DNA of 64,000 nucleotides from Dyadobacter bucti (GCF_005869225.1 NZ_SWFP01000005.1:310001-374000), one strand, 5' to 3'; positions 51,313-60,625 are shown, counted from the first letter of the stretch. A program made the numbers and translations. Notes: generated by a model not told the origin, from the sequence alone.

Positions 51313-52629
51313 TTAAAAAACAGCCTTCCAGACATCATTGAAAATCGCAAAAGCCATCAATCCAAGTAAAAGGACCATTCCAACCTTCTGGGCATTTTCA
51401 AGAAATTTATCTGAAGGTTTACGCCCTGAAACGATTTCATAGGATAAAATCACCGCATGGCCGCCGTCCAGGGCAGGAATAGGCAATGCATTCATAAAAG
51501 CGAGCACCATGGAGAGCAGACCTGTCAATTGCCAGAATCGCGCCCAGTCCCAGATCCCGCCAAACATCCGGGCGATCCCGATCGGGCCGCTCAGTGCTTT
51601 GGAAGCAGAAACTTCGCCGCGGAAAATTTTACCAAAACCTTTGATATTGTTGTAAACTACGCCAAAAGCGTCCTGCGTACCGATAGCAATTGCCTGGCCC
51701 AAAGTGTAGTCGACGGTTGTGTAGTTCAAAAGGCTTTCAGACATGATACCGATGGTGCCTTCGTCGGTAATTGACATCGGAATTGTCTTTTGCTCATTGC
51801 CGCGCTGTACTACCAGTGTGGCACTTTTGCCTTTTAACTTTTGCAGTTCAGCTTGCATTTCATGGAAAAACCGGATCGGTGTACCGTTTATGGAAACGAC
51901 TTTATCGCCCGTTTTCAAACCCGATTTCTCGGCCGGCAACCCCGGTACCAACTCCCCGATTCTGAATGGTTCAAGTGGCCGGATGAAGTTTCCCTTTTCT
52001 TCCGGATCGGAAAGTTTCTCTATGAAGTTATTCGGTATGTCAATCTCAATTTCCTTTCCGTCGCGGTTGACGGTATATGAGCTGTTACTGCCAAGAAAAA
52101 CCTCCGAACTCACTACATCACTGAAATTGGCAAAAGGCTTTCCATTGACTTTTACAATTTTATCGCCCGTTTTAAGCCCAATCTCCTGGGCAAGTTCTCC
52201 TGCAACGATCCCGTATTTGTTCACTTCCGCGCTCGAAAGAAACCTGTCACCCTCATTATACGCGATCACTATGAATATAAAAATACCGACAACCACGTTG
52301 ACAATAATCCCACCGAGCATTACTATCAGCCTCTGCCAGGCAGGTTTCGAACGGAATTCCCATGGCTGAGGTTCCTTGCTCATAGCATCCGTATCCATGG
52401 ATTCATCAATCATTCCCGATATTTTGACGAATCCTCCCAAAGGAATCGCACCGATCCCGTATTCCGTCTCGCCTTTCTGAAAACTGAATATTTTTGGAGG
52501 GAAACCTATAAAGTACTTTTCCACCCGCATCCCAAACATTTTTGCGGCAGCCATATGCCCCCACTCATGCAATCCTACCAAAATTGACAAGCCCAGAATG
52601 AGCTGTCCTGCCATTATTAATACTTCCAT
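51313..52629 (-). CDS. rseP: RIP (site-2) metalloprotease RseP
   Basis: This inner-membrane zinc protease cuts transmembrane substrates, typically anti-sigma factors, after a first cut by a periplasmic protease. It has 438 residues and four helices. The zinc motif HEWGH is at 21-25 in the first helix. Two PDZ domains follow (about 115-195 with GLKTGDKIVKVNGKPF, and 200-285 with GLKTGDKVVSINGTPI). The second zinc ligand region is NALPIPALDGGH, and two more helices end the protein. Two-PDZ forms are typical of Bacteroidota. It precedes the DUF6702 gene by one base. It could process anti-sigma proteins such as the one at 57159, but no link is shown here. Confidence 0.95.
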   Translation of the reverse strand: MEVLIMAGQLILGLSILVGLHEWGHMAAAKMFGMRVEKYFIGFPPKIFSFQKGETEYGIGAIPLGGFVKISGMIDESMDTDAMSKEPQPWEFRSKPAWQRLIVMLGGIIVNVVVGIFIFIVIAYNEGDRFLSSAEVNKYGIVAGELAQEIGLKTGDKIVKVNGKPFANFSDVVSSEVFLGSNSSYTVNRDGKEIEIDIPNNFIEKLSDPEEKGNFIRPLEPFRIGELVPGLPAEKSGLKTGDKVVSINGTPIRFFHEMQAELQKLKGKSATLVVQRGNEQKTIPMSITDEGTIGIMSESLLNYTTVDYTLGQAIAIGTQDAFGVVYNNIKGFGKIFRGEVSASKALSGPIGIARMFGGIWDWARFWQLTGLLSMVLAFMNALPIPALDGGHAVILSYEIVSGRKPSDKFLENAQKVGMVLLLGLMAFAIFNDVWKAVF

Positions 52630-52706
52630 TCAGGTTCCGGTAATCGTTACTTGTTATTATTAAAAATCAAAATTTATTATTAAAAACGTAAATCTAATCA
52701 GTAAAG

Positions 52707-54539
52707 TTACTCAAAACGTTTTATATCCTTAAAATCCACATGAATACCCATCATGCGCATGAGCTCGGATGCATTAAAGCTCCGGCATATCCCTTTGTGG
52801 AGCTGATAGTCGAAATGCAGTTTGCCCTCTTCCACATCCGAGCGGAAATGGTAATTGTGTACATAGTTTTCTGTAGCACCCCATTCGCCTAGTTCCAGAT
52901 CGTGCGTGGATACAAGTCCGGAAGCATTTTTTTCGTGTAGTTGCCGGATCAATGCTTCGGCCCCGCGATGCCTGTCGGTTGAGTTGGTACCTTTCAGGAT
53001 TTCGTCCAGCAGGTAAAAAACAGGGCTGTCGGTATTTTCATCGGCCAGTTCCAGCAGTTTTCTAAGTCTTTTCAGCTCTGCATAAAATGAAGAAGTACTT
53101 TCTTCCAGAGAGTCCTGTGTTCGCATGCTGCTGAAAACCCTGGCCGGGGAACAGGAAAAATCGACCGCGCTCACTACCGCGCCCATTTGAGCTAACACAA
53201 TATTGAGCCCGAGCGTCCGCAGAAAAGTACTTTTCCCGGACATATTAGAGCCTGTAACCAGTACGGTATGGCCCGTTCCTTCCAGCACAAAACTATTGCT
53301 CACCCTTTTACTGCCGGGTATAAGCGGGTGGCCCAGAGAAACAGCTTCAATTAAAATCGGTTTTTGATCAACAACCTGAGGCATGATATAGTCCGGGTTT
53401 GCGAACGCGTGGCCTGCAATGCTGTTCATCGCTTCGGTATCAGCCAGCACGTCAAGCCAGTTCGATAGATTGGATTGATTCGTCTTTTTCCATCCTTCAA
53501 GCCCGGCAAGGCAATGGACGTCCCAAAGTGTCGGTATGCCTACAAAAAGAGAAAAGAAAGGATTATTTCGATAATCGAGGCGCTCAAAAAGGTTGCCCGC
53601 ATGGTTCAATGCCTGGGAAGATCCCTTAATCAGCGCCTTTCTTTTGAGCCACCATTTAGACTGAAAGGGTGCAGTCTCGGCATTTTTTAACAAATCAGCA
53701 TAGGCGACCAGCGTCTGCCCGAGCGAAGTAGTACGGTTGGTGATCGACTGTATCGTTGCGAAAAATTGTTTCAGGATAAAAAAATGAACTGCAAAACTAA
53801 TTGCAATCACCCAGGGAGCGATCACTTTGGCCAAGGCAAGGCCAATAATGAGAATGGTCACCAGCGGCCACCAGCGCAAACGAAGCAGGGAGCTGAGCCG
53901 GTCGGGTAGGGTTTCGGACGACCAGGCACGGAATTCGCCTACTTGCTGTGCGGCATGTTTATGCAACATTGCCGTTGCCTCCCAGCTTTGGATCTGGTCC
54001 GGATTTTTACAAAATTCATATGAAGCTTCCTGACGCACAGTTATTTCCTGTATGGAAGCATGGTTTTTAAGCCAGTTTGCCAGCCTCCTGCTGCCTTCGG
54101 CGGTGCGGGTACGATTTAATAATTTGTAAAGAGAATATTCACCGAAAATGTCAAGATCGGTTGAGTAAGCATGGTCTTTTTCTTGGAACTGGATGCCTGT
54201 GTCGCTTCTTTTGAAACGAAAGAATAACCGCTCGATTTCATCTTCATTGACCAGCTGCAGGTTTTTTTGAAAATCCCTTTCCCGGCGGGCGGCTTGCTGG
54301 TAACGCATCAGAATAAGAAATGTTAAAAACACAGCTGCTGCTCCCAATGCCCAATAGAACGCATCGGTTTTGTGCCATGCCCAGCCCAGCGCCAGAACGC
54401 TTCCGAATGCAATCAGCCTGGCGATAGCCAGCAATTCAAATTTTTTCCTGGCCTTGATTTCTGCCTGCCGGGCTTTGTCCAGCTCGGCTTCAAAAAATAT
54501 CTGAGAGGGTGTTTTGTTAAATTCCTTATCGTTTTCCAT
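52707..54539 (-). CDS. membrane-anchored MutS-family ATPase
   Basis: 610 residues. The start is the ATG at 54539, whose A is shared with the upstream stop (TGATG), giving tight coupling. Four helices are predicted: 36-55, 59-79, 223-240 and 241-257. The C-terminal half is a MutS-type ATPase: Walker A GSNMSGKST at 430-438, the ABC-like segment SSMRTQDSLEESTSSFYAEL, Walker B VFYLLDEILKGTNSTDR and STHDLELG. The mismatch-recognition domain I is absent. Such membrane MutS homologues occur in Bacteroidota, and their role is not established as far as I know. Pairing with an ABC exporter suggests an envelope job more than mismatch repair. Confidence 0.9.
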   Translation of the reverse strand: MENDKEFNKTPSQIFFEAELDKARQAEIKARKKFELLAIARLIAFGSVLALGWAWHKTDAFYWALGAAAVFLTFLILMRYQQAARRERDFQKNLQLVNEDEIERLFFRFKRSDTGIQFQEKDHAYSTDLDIFGEYSLYKLLNRTRTAEGSRRLANWLKNHASIQEITVRQEASYEFCKNPDQIQSWEATAMLHKHAAQQVGEFRAWSSETLPDRLSSLLRLRWWPLVTILIIGLALAKVIAPWVIAISFAVHFFILKQFFATIQSITNRTTSLGQTLVAYADLLKNAETAPFQSKWWLKRKALIKGSSQALNHAGNLFERLDYRNNPFFSLFVGIPTLWDVHCLAGLEGWKKTNQSNLSNWLDVLADTEAMNSIAGHAFANPDYIMPQVVDQKPILIEAVSLGHPLIPGSKRVSNSFVLEGTGHTVLVTGSNMSGKSTFLRTLGLNIVLAQMGAVVSAVDFSCSPARVFSSMRTQDSLEESTSSFYAELKRLRKLLELADENTDSPVFYLLDEILKGTNSTDRHRGAEALIRQLHEKNASGLVSTHDLELGEWGATENYVHNYHFRSDVEEGKLHFDYQLHKGICRSFNASELMRMMGIHVDFKDIKRFE

Positions 54540-56347
54540 CAATTGCTTTCCACAGTTTCAAACTGCAACTTGATCAGATTTGCGTATAGACCATTATCCA
54601 ATAATGTTAATTCCTGATGTGATCCCGACTCGGCGATCCGGCCTTCACGGATCACATAAATGGTATCTACTTTACGTATGGTGGCAAGCCTGTGTGCAAT
54701 GACGATCGTGGTCCGGTTTTTCATCAGCTCATCCAATGCAATCTGGACTAACTTCTCAGACTCCGCGTCCAATGAACTGGTTGCTTCGTCAAGAATCAGA
54801 ATTTTTGGGTTTTTCAAAATTGCCCTGGCAATCGCCACACGCTGACGTTGCCCGCCCGACAGCTTGATGCCCCGCTCGCCGACGACCGTCTCGAATTTTT
54901 CAGGAAAAGAGTCGATGAATTCCAGTGCATGGGCTCTTTGCGCAGCATCATATATTTCATCCCGGGAAGCAGACGGTTTTCCGTAAGCAATGTTCTCATA
55001 AATGGTGCCGCCAAAAAGCATGACTTCCTGGGGCACTATGGCAATATTTTTGCGCAGTTCAGTAATACCGTAATCAGAAAGCAGCTTTCCGTCAATTGTG
55101 ACCTCCCCGGATTGATAATCGTAAAAACGCATCAGCAGCTGAATGATCGTCGATTTGCCCGCGCCGCTATATCCTACCAATGCTATTTTTTCTCCGGCAT
55201 TGATGTCGAAAGAAATTCCTTTTAAAACCGGCAAATCTTTACGTGAAGGATAAGAAAAATGGACATCCTGATAAGAAATGTTTCCGTCGACAATTGCGGT
55301 AGGAGTAGTATCGGAATCCTTGATAATCACTTCCGAATCTTCCTGCAAAATTTCAAAAAGTCGCTCAGAAGCCCCGATTGTCTTATTAATCTGCGCATAC
55401 AGATCACCCATTCCGCTGATCGAAGCGCCAATAAAAGTGGTGTAAAGGATAAAAGTAAAAAGGTCGGAAAGTCCGAATTCCCCGGCTTGTACCAGTCCGG
55501 CGCCGTACCATATCACACCTACAATTCCTCCGAATAATGCGAAAATGATAAAGGAAACAAATCCGCCCCGGAACGATGCTGCATAAAGAGAAAGGTCTAC
55601 TACCCGGTCCAAAATGGTTTTATAGCGCTTCACTTCCAGATTTTCGTTCGTAAAAGCTTTGACGACATTCACAGACTGCAGGGTTTCTTCGGCAACCACA
55701 TTGGCTGCTGCAAGTTCATCCTGCGCCTTTTTGGACAGCCTGCGCATGTGCCGTCCGAAAAACATGGAGGCTACTACGAGGATCGGAAATGTCGCGAGCA
55801 TAAAGAGGGTTAGTTTCCAGGAAGTGTAAAAAAGTATTGAAACGCCGACGATCAGCGTTGCTACCTGCCTGAAAATCTCCGCAAGCGTAAATGATAACAA
55901 TCCCTGAAGCTGGGAAACATCGGAAGTAATCCGGCTGGTCAATTCGCCCACGCGCCGCTGCTCCAGAAATGCGATGGGGAGCGTTATGATCTTGCTGAAA
56001 ACATCGGTACGGATATTGTTCATTGCCAGTTCACTCACTTTCGTGAAAAGGTAGATCCGGTAATAGGAAAACAGCGCCTGGCAAATCAGGATAAAGAACA
56101 GGAAAACTGTGATCTGGTTAATGGTATATTCGGATTTCCCTTCGATCACCTCTATGATACTGCCCACAAGCTTGGGAAAGGCAAGCGACGTGCCTGTAGA
56201 AAGTGCGAGAAAAACAAGTCCCGCTATGAAGGTGCCTTTATAGGGCTTGAGGTAACTGAAAAGATCCAGTGTCGTTTTAAGTCCTCCCCAGTTTATTTTA
56301 TTAACCGAAAAAGGAGAAGGTTGTTCATTTATATCATTCCTGGCCAT
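54539..56347 (-). CDS. MsbA-like ABC exporter (fused permease and ATPase)
   Basis: 602 residues, the typical half-transporter size. A six-helix transmembrane domain occupies about 30-330. The nucleotide-binding domain has Walker A GYSGAGKST near 402-410, the LSGGQRQRVAIARA signature near 506-519 and Walker B ILILDEATSSLD. MsbA-type exporters move lipids or drugs across the inner membrane as homodimers. Which applies here cannot be told, though a lipid A flippase role is possible. It overlaps the MutS-family gene by one base and probably heads the operon running toward rseP. Its upstream 261-base gap is shared with the sigma factor gene. Confidence 0.95.
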   Translation of the reverse strand: MARNDINEQPSPFSVNKINWGGLKTTLDLFSYLKPYKGTFIAGLVFLALSTGTSLAFPKLVGSIIEVIEGKSEYTINQITVFLFFILICQALFSYYRIYLFTKVSELAMNNIRTDVFSKIITLPIAFLEQRRVGELTSRITSDVSQLQGLLSFTLAEIFRQVATLIVGVSILFYTSWKLTLFMLATFPILVVASMFFGRHMRRLSKKAQDELAAANVVAEETLQSVNVVKAFTNENLEVKRYKTILDRVVDLSLYAASFRGGFVSFIIFALFGGIVGVIWYGAGLVQAGEFGLSDLFTFILYTTFIGASISGMGDLYAQINKTIGASERLFEILQEDSEVIIKDSDTTPTAIVDGNISYQDVHFSYPSRKDLPVLKGISFDINAGEKIALVGYSGAGKSTIIQLLMRFYDYQSGEVTIDGKLLSDYGITELRKNIAIVPQEVMLFGGTIYENIAYGKPSASRDEIYDAAQRAHALEFIDSFPEKFETVVGERGIKLSGGQRQRVAIARAILKNPKILILDEATSSLDAESEKLVQIALDELMKNRTTIVIAHRLATIRKVDTIYVIREGRIAESGSHQELTLLDNGLYANLIKLQFETVESN

Positions 56348-56608
56348 TACAAATTCTTATACGAGCGGTTATTCCGAAGTGTGGTTTGATAATTATTGAG
56401 AATCAAAATGCTGATTTTCAATAATGTATATTTATAGTTGCAAAAATACATAATAATTGCCGAGACTCGTGATAAAAAGGATGTGTGGCAATTTTTGAGT
56501 GATATGCCTGTTGCGGAGACCGATTCACGTGCAGGATTTGAATATTATCAGACAAACACGCAACCATCAATTTGGTTTCGACGTATTTGTAAAAAAAAGC
56601 AAAATAGC

Positions 56609-57178
56609 ATGCCCGAGTATACCTCCGCCGTTCTCCATGAACTACTCGACGGCTGTTTGAAGAGAAACCGCCGTAGTCAGGAGCTGCTGTACAAGCAGTT
56701 CTACGGATACGCTATGAGCATTTGTTTGCGCTATACACGCAGCAGGGAGGAGGCAAAAGAAATACTCAACGACGGATTTCTGAAGGTTTTTACGAAGCTC
56801 GAAAGTTTTGATTCAAGCCGTTCGTTTAAAACCTGGCTGAGCAGGATAATGATTAATACAGCCCTCGATCACTATAGACAGGAAGTTCGCAGGGATATTT
56901 TTGAGGATGTGGAAATGGCAGAGCAGGTATCGGTTGATGAAACAGTCATCAGTAAACTTTCGCATGAAGAGCTGGTGGGGCTTATACAGAAACTGACGCC
57001 TTCCTATCGCATCGTTTTTAGTCTTTCAGTCATTGACGGCTATACACACGAAGAAATTGCAGACCAGCTGAATATTTCGGTTGGAGCGTCGAAATCAAAT
57101 TTGTCGCGTGCAAGAGAAAAGTTAAGAGACATGTTATCCAAAATAAACATTGACAATTATGATAGAGTTGCCAGATGA
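56609..57178 (+). CDS. ECF-type sigma factor of the 56.6-60.6 kb operon
   Basis: 189 residues from the ATG at 56609 (MPEYTSAVLHELLDGCLKRN). The frame opens earlier at a TTG (56438), but that 57-residue extension has no sigma homology and typical ECF factors have about 190 residues. Region 2 lies at about 30-95 (SRSFKTWLSRIMINTALDHY) and region 4 at about 130-183 (LTPSYRIVFSLSVIDGYTHE, then EIADQLNISVGASKSNLSR). Its 3' end overlaps the start of the predicted anti-sigma/barrel gene by 20 bases, so the two are translated together. Autoregulation of the operon is likely but not seen directly. Confidence 0.93.
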   Translation: MPEYTSAVLHELLDGCLKRNRRSQELLYKQFYGYAMSICLRYTRSREEAKEILNDGFLKVFTKLESFDSSRSFKTWLSRIMINTALDHYRQEVRRDIFEDVEMAEQVSVDETVISKLSHEELVGLIQKLTPSYRIVFSLSVIDGYTHEEIADQLNISVGASKSNLSRAREKLRDMLSKINIDNYDRVAR

Positions 57179-58583
57179 CGAACTGGACAAGCTCTTCAGA
57201 AAGTCATCAGAAGAGCTTGATCCACAATTTGATCCGGAAGATTGGAATAAACTGAAAAAAAGGCTGGATAGCGAGGATGGAAGAATCCCGTTCGGATGGT
57301 TGCGCAAATGGTGGCCGATCGGGCTGCTGGCCTTGCTGGTACCGGTAGGAATATATTATGCCTGGAACAATCAGGAGAGCAGGAGTGAGAAGGTAGATCG
57401 GGTGGACGTTGTTGGTAGAAGTGGAGAAAGGGAGGAAGGAGGAGGAAAGGGGAGAACAATCGAAGAGGAGAAGGCAGTTGGAAAAGGTGATGAGAGCCTG
57501 GTTGACGGTGAAAAATCGGAAGGAAAATTGAAAGAGCAGGTAAATTCTTCTATTGAAAAGGATCAGGAGAAAAGAGAAAATATCATTACAAATGATTTGG
57601 CTTTGAATTCCTCCAGAGGGAAAAACTTAAGAAGAGCGGATAAAGAAAGCATTAAAATACTGCCCCGTGGCCGTTCTAATACAGGCGGAGTGTACTTAGA
57701 ACCTAACCGTTCGAAGAGGGAAGGAGGCGACGGGGCTTTTTCTGAAAATCAACGTTTACCGGTGAATACTGAAAATCCCGGCTCAGATCATAAAAATGCG
57801 GACGAGGGACAATTTTTAAGCCCAAAATCATCTGCTGCAAGTAGTATCGATGAGCGGGAAAGGTTGTCAGTTTCTGCAAAACTACTTCAAAGAAAACCGG
57901 TGAGCTGGCATAATATAACTCCGCTGCCTGGTATTGTGGCGCAGGAGCCGGCACCAGTGCCGGTCGTCGAAAATGCCAGGCAAAAAATGCCAACTGCGAA
58001 ATGGGCAGTCAGGTTTGGTTATTCGCCTGATCTGAGTTCGGTTGGATTAAAAAATTTCTCCAAGCCGGGATCGGCAATATCTTTTATGGCAGAGTACGCG
58101 GTCATCCCGAGACTTTTTGTGCAGTCGGGTATAGTGAGAAGTGTAAAGGATTACAACGCAAGGGCGGGGGAATATACCTGGCCATCGAAATGGCCTCAGA
58201 CGGTTTTGCCTAGTAGTGTGGATGGTATTTGCAGGATTCTGGAAATACCATTGAATCTCCGTTATGACATTTCCCAGACCGACCGTTCGCGGTGGTTTGC
58301 GGGAGGAGGAATGTCGTCCTACTATATGCAAAATGAAAAATACAAATACAATTACGACAAATACGTACATGACCCCAAATACAAATGGGAAGGTAAAACA
58401 GGCTGGTACTGGTTGAGCCACATCAATGCATCCGCGGGTTATGAATACAGATTTTCGCAAAAACTCTCCCTTCTCGCCGAGCCCTATGTACGGGTACCTA
58501 TCAAAAAGGTAGGATATGGCAAAGTGAATCTGTTTACCACAGGTGTTTGGATTTCAGTGCGTTATACGCCTGTGTTTAAATAA
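57159..58583 (+). CDS. predicted anti-sigma / outer-membrane barrel fusion protein
   Basis: 474 residues from the ATG at 57159 (an in-frame TTG at 57150 is less likely). Residues 1-50 are soluble and cytoplasmic-looking, with an acidic helix pattern (ELPDDELDKLFRKSSEELDP, then FDPEDWNKLKKRLD). One hydrophobic helix spans about 51-69 (WWPIGLLALLVPVGIYYAW), with no cleavage motif. Residues 70-275 are a long, charged, low-complexity linker. Residues 280-474 form an outer-membrane beta-barrel (aromatic alternating strands, ending VWISVRYTPVFK). The overlap with the sigma gene indicates an anti-sigma role for the N-terminus. One polypeptide would then span both membranes. Part of the linker (about 83-95, GEREEGGGKGRT) comes from a polypurine tract. 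Confidence 0.8.
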   Translation: MIELPDDELDKLFRKSSEELDPQFDPEDWNKLKKRLDSEDGRIPFGWLRKWWPIGLLALLVPVGIYYAWNNQESRSEKVDRVDVVGRSGEREEGGGKGRTIEEEKAVGKGDESLVDGEKSEGKLKEQVNSSIEKDQEKRENIITNDLALNSSRGKNLRRADKESIKILPRGRSNTGGVYLEPNRSKREGGDGAFSENQRLPVNTENPGSDHKNADEGQFLSPKSSAASSIDERERLSVSAKLLQRKPVSWHNITPLPGIVAQEPAPVPVVENARQKMPTAKWAVRFGYSPDLSSVGLKNFSKPGSAISFMAEYAVIPRLFVQSGIVRSVKDYNARAGEYTWPSKWPQTVLPSSVDGICRILEIPLNLRYDISQTDRSRWFAGGGMSSYYMQNEKYKYNYDKYVHDPKYKWEGKTGWYWLSHINASAGYEYRFSQKLSLLAEPYVRVPIKKVGYGKVNLFTTGVWISVRYTPVFK

Positions 58584-58633
58584 ATCAATATCTGTTACCT
58601 ATTAATTTTTACTGAACAATCAATTACTTCACC

Positions 58634-59131
58634 ATGCAGATGAACAAGGAAGAATCAATGAAAAGGGGGGAATTTCTAAGAAGCCTGGGATTAAGTACCT
58701 CTACATTAATGGCATTTTATTGCCTGGGGACGACCATGACTTCATGTGGCTCAAAAGAAGATGATCCCGACCCGACACCTGGGGGAGGCTCCGGCGTGAG
58801 CGGAACTACAACCGGAGGCAATATCAACTTTACTGTTGATCTCACAAACGCTTCTTATTCCAGTTTGAAAACTGCCGGAGAATATAAGATCATCGGAGAT
58901 GTACTGGTGGCTTTTACGACCGGAAGCGCTTATGTGGCGCTCACGAAAATTTGCACACATGAGGGAAATCCGGTGCAATACAGAAAAGACTTGAATGACG
59001 TATATTGCCCAAGTCATTTATCGGAATTTTCAATTGCCGGGGCCGTGAAGCAAGGTCCTGCCGCATTGCCCTTAACGGCCTACAAAACCTCTCTTTCCGC
59101 CGACGGAAATACATTAACCGTTACTGCTTAA
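58634..59131 (+). CDS. Rieske [2Fe-2S] lipoprotein
   Basis: 165 residues. The N-terminus (MKRGEFLRSLGLSTSTLMAF after a short lead) is a signal peptide with a lipobox ending TMTSC, giving a lipidated Cys. A Gly/Pro/Asp-rich linker follows (about 44-62). The Rieske domain has both cluster-binding boxes: CTHEG and CPSH in the order C-x-H ... C-x-x-H, about 17 residues apart. It should carry a 2Fe-2S centre in the periplasm or at the outer membrane. No quinol oxidase or cytochrome partner is adjacent. It follows the fusion gene by 50 bases in the same operon. Confidence 0.9.
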   Translation: MQMNKEESMKRGEFLRSLGLSTSTLMAFYCLGTTMTSCGSKEDDPDPTPGGGSGVSGTTTGGNINFTVDLTNASYSSLKTAGEYKIIGDVLVAFTTGSAYVALTKICTHEGNPVQYRKDLNDVYCPSHLSEFSIAGAVKQGPAALPLTAYKTSLSADGNTLTVTA

Positions 59132-59143
59132 CCCGCTACTGCC

Positions 59144-60040
59144 ATGCAATTACTCCGCCTAGTAATTATTTTGATGTGTTCAACAACTGTTCTCCATGCT
59201 CAGGATGATCTGCTCGGGGAATTATCGAAACAGGATAGCGCTACGACCGTTCCGGTTGCTGCCACTTTTAAGTCCACCCGTGTCGTCAACGGACATTCAG
59301 TGGAAACAATGAAAAAAAAGCATCTGGATTTCAGGATCTCTCACCGGTTTGGTACACTCAATTCAGGCGCATATCAATTTTTCGGACTGGACCAGGCCAC
59401 GATGAGAATGGGGTTTGAATATGGACTGACAGACAAGTTCATGGTCGGGCTGGGACGCAGCACTTCCTACAAGGTTTATGACTTTTTCGGAAAATACAAG
59501 CTGATCCAGCAATCGTCGGGTGCCAGGAATATCCCTGTTTCGGTAACGCTGTTCGGGGGGACCGGCGTAGCAACAGTTAATAAGGAGCTCGAATTCCAGG
59601 ATAAGCTGTATTATGTGGCGCAGGTGCTGGTGGCGCGGAAATTCGGGGAGCGACTATCGTTGCAGCTTTCCCCCACGTATTTGTACCGTAACCTTCCATT
59701 GGTTTCAGGTGACGAAAAACTCCTGCTGGCGGTCGGGATCGGAGGGCGATTCAAGCTGTCTAAACGCGTCTCGCTCAATGGAGAGTACTTTTATACAGCC
59801 CGTGAAAAAAATACGCTTAGTGCTCCATATCATGATTCTATGTCATTTGGCGTGGATATCGAGACTGGCGGGCACGTTTTCCAGCTTCATTTTACCAATT
59901 CCCTCGGCATGATCGAAAAGCAGTTTATAGGTGAAACCACGGGTACTTGGGGCGCGGGGGATATCCACTACGGGTTTAATATTTCCCGGACTTTCAGTTT
60001 TGACAAAAACAATAAAAGGAAGAAGTCAACTGACCAATAA
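59144..60040 (+). CDS. DUF5777-type outer-membrane beta-barrel protein
   Basis: 298 residues. A signal peptide covers about 1-19 (LVIILMCSTTVLHAQ). The mature protein is a series of amphipathic beta strands with aromatic girdles (LDFRISHRFGTLNSGAYQFF, MRMGFEYGLTDKFMVGLGRS, VFQLHFTNS), matching DUF5777. The function of the family is unknown. It is encoded 12 bases after the Rieske gene and 6 bases before the YceI gene, so it belongs to the same transcript. The strong co-occurrence implies a shared periplasmic redox or ligand-handling job, which is inference. Confidence 0.85.
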   Translation: MQLLRLVIILMCSTTVLHAQDDLLGELSKQDSATTVPVAATFKSTRVVNGHSVETMKKKHLDFRISHRFGTLNSGAYQFFGLDQATMRMGFEYGLTDKFMVGLGRSTSYKVYDFFGKYKLIQQSSGARNIPVSVTLFGGTGVATVNKELEFQDKLYYVAQVLVARKFGERLSLQLSPTYLYRNLPLVSGDEKLLLAVGIGGRFKLSKRVSLNGEYFYTAREKNTLSAPYHDSMSFGVDIETGGHVFQLHFTNSLGMIEKQFIGETTGTWGAGDIHYGFNISRTFSFDKNNKRKKSTDQ

Positions 60041-60046
60041 CATACT

Positions 60047-60613
60047 ATGAAAATGTATTTTTTTCGCAGGGTTTTCGCGACTCTGCCAGTTATCGCCATG
60101 CTCTTCGGAAAAGTTTTAGCTCAGGGGGGGATGTACTCCACTGCCGCAGGCAACACCCGGTTTTCATCAGAAACTCCTCTCGAGAATATCAATGCCGAGA
60201 ACAAAAAGTCACAGGCAATACTGAATACGGCGAATAACGAAATTGCGATCCGGATGAACATGCGGGATTTTGTATTTCCTAACAAGCTGATGCAGGAACA
60301 TTTTAACGAAAATTATATTGAATCCGCCAAGTATCCGACCGCGACGTTTAGTGGTAGGGTTACCAATGCGCCGGACTATTCCAAGGATGGTCAGTATGAT
60401 GTTTCGGCAGCAGGAAAGTTCACAGTGCACGGTGTTACCAAAGAGCGGACAATCGTCGGCAAGATGAAAATCGAAGGCGGAAAAATCACAATAAGTTCAG
60501 ATTTCGAAGTTCCGCTGGCTGATCACAAAATAGAAGTTCCGCAGATTGTTTTTGTCAAAATAGCCCAGATAATCAGCGTTAAAACACAGTTTGTACTCAT
60601 GCCTAAAAAGTAG
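60047..60613 (+). CDS. YceI-family lipid-binding protein
   Basis: 188 residues. A signal peptide lies at about 1-26 (FATLPVIAMLFGKVLAQ). The mature part is an eight-stranded lipocalin-like barrel of the YceI family: TRFSSETPLENINAENK, MNMRDFVFPNKLMQEHFNEN, YIESAKYPTATFSGRV and the FTVHGVTKERTI segment. YceI proteins bind polyisoprenoids such as quinones or related lipids in the periplasm. Placed with a Rieske protein and an outer-membrane barrel, a quinone-related role is attractive but unproven. It is the last gene of the operon. The convergent beta-galactosidase stop is 12 bases away. Confidence 0.93.
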   Translation: MKMYFFRRVFATLPVIAMLFGKVLAQGGMYSTAAGNTRFSSETPLENINAENKKSQAILNTANNEIAIRMNMRDFVFPNKLMQEHFNENYIESAKYPTATFSGRVTNAPDYSKDGQYDVSAAGKFTVHGVTKERTIVGKMKIEGGKITISSDFEVPLADHKIEVPQIVFVKIAQIISVKTQFVLMPKK

Positions 60614-60625
60614 GATTTGTGCAAA

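Noticed and set aside
56438..56608. 57-codon N-terminal extension of the sigma factor at 56609
   Set aside because: It begins with TTG, lacks sigma homology and would make the factor longer than its family. The ATG at 56609 fits.
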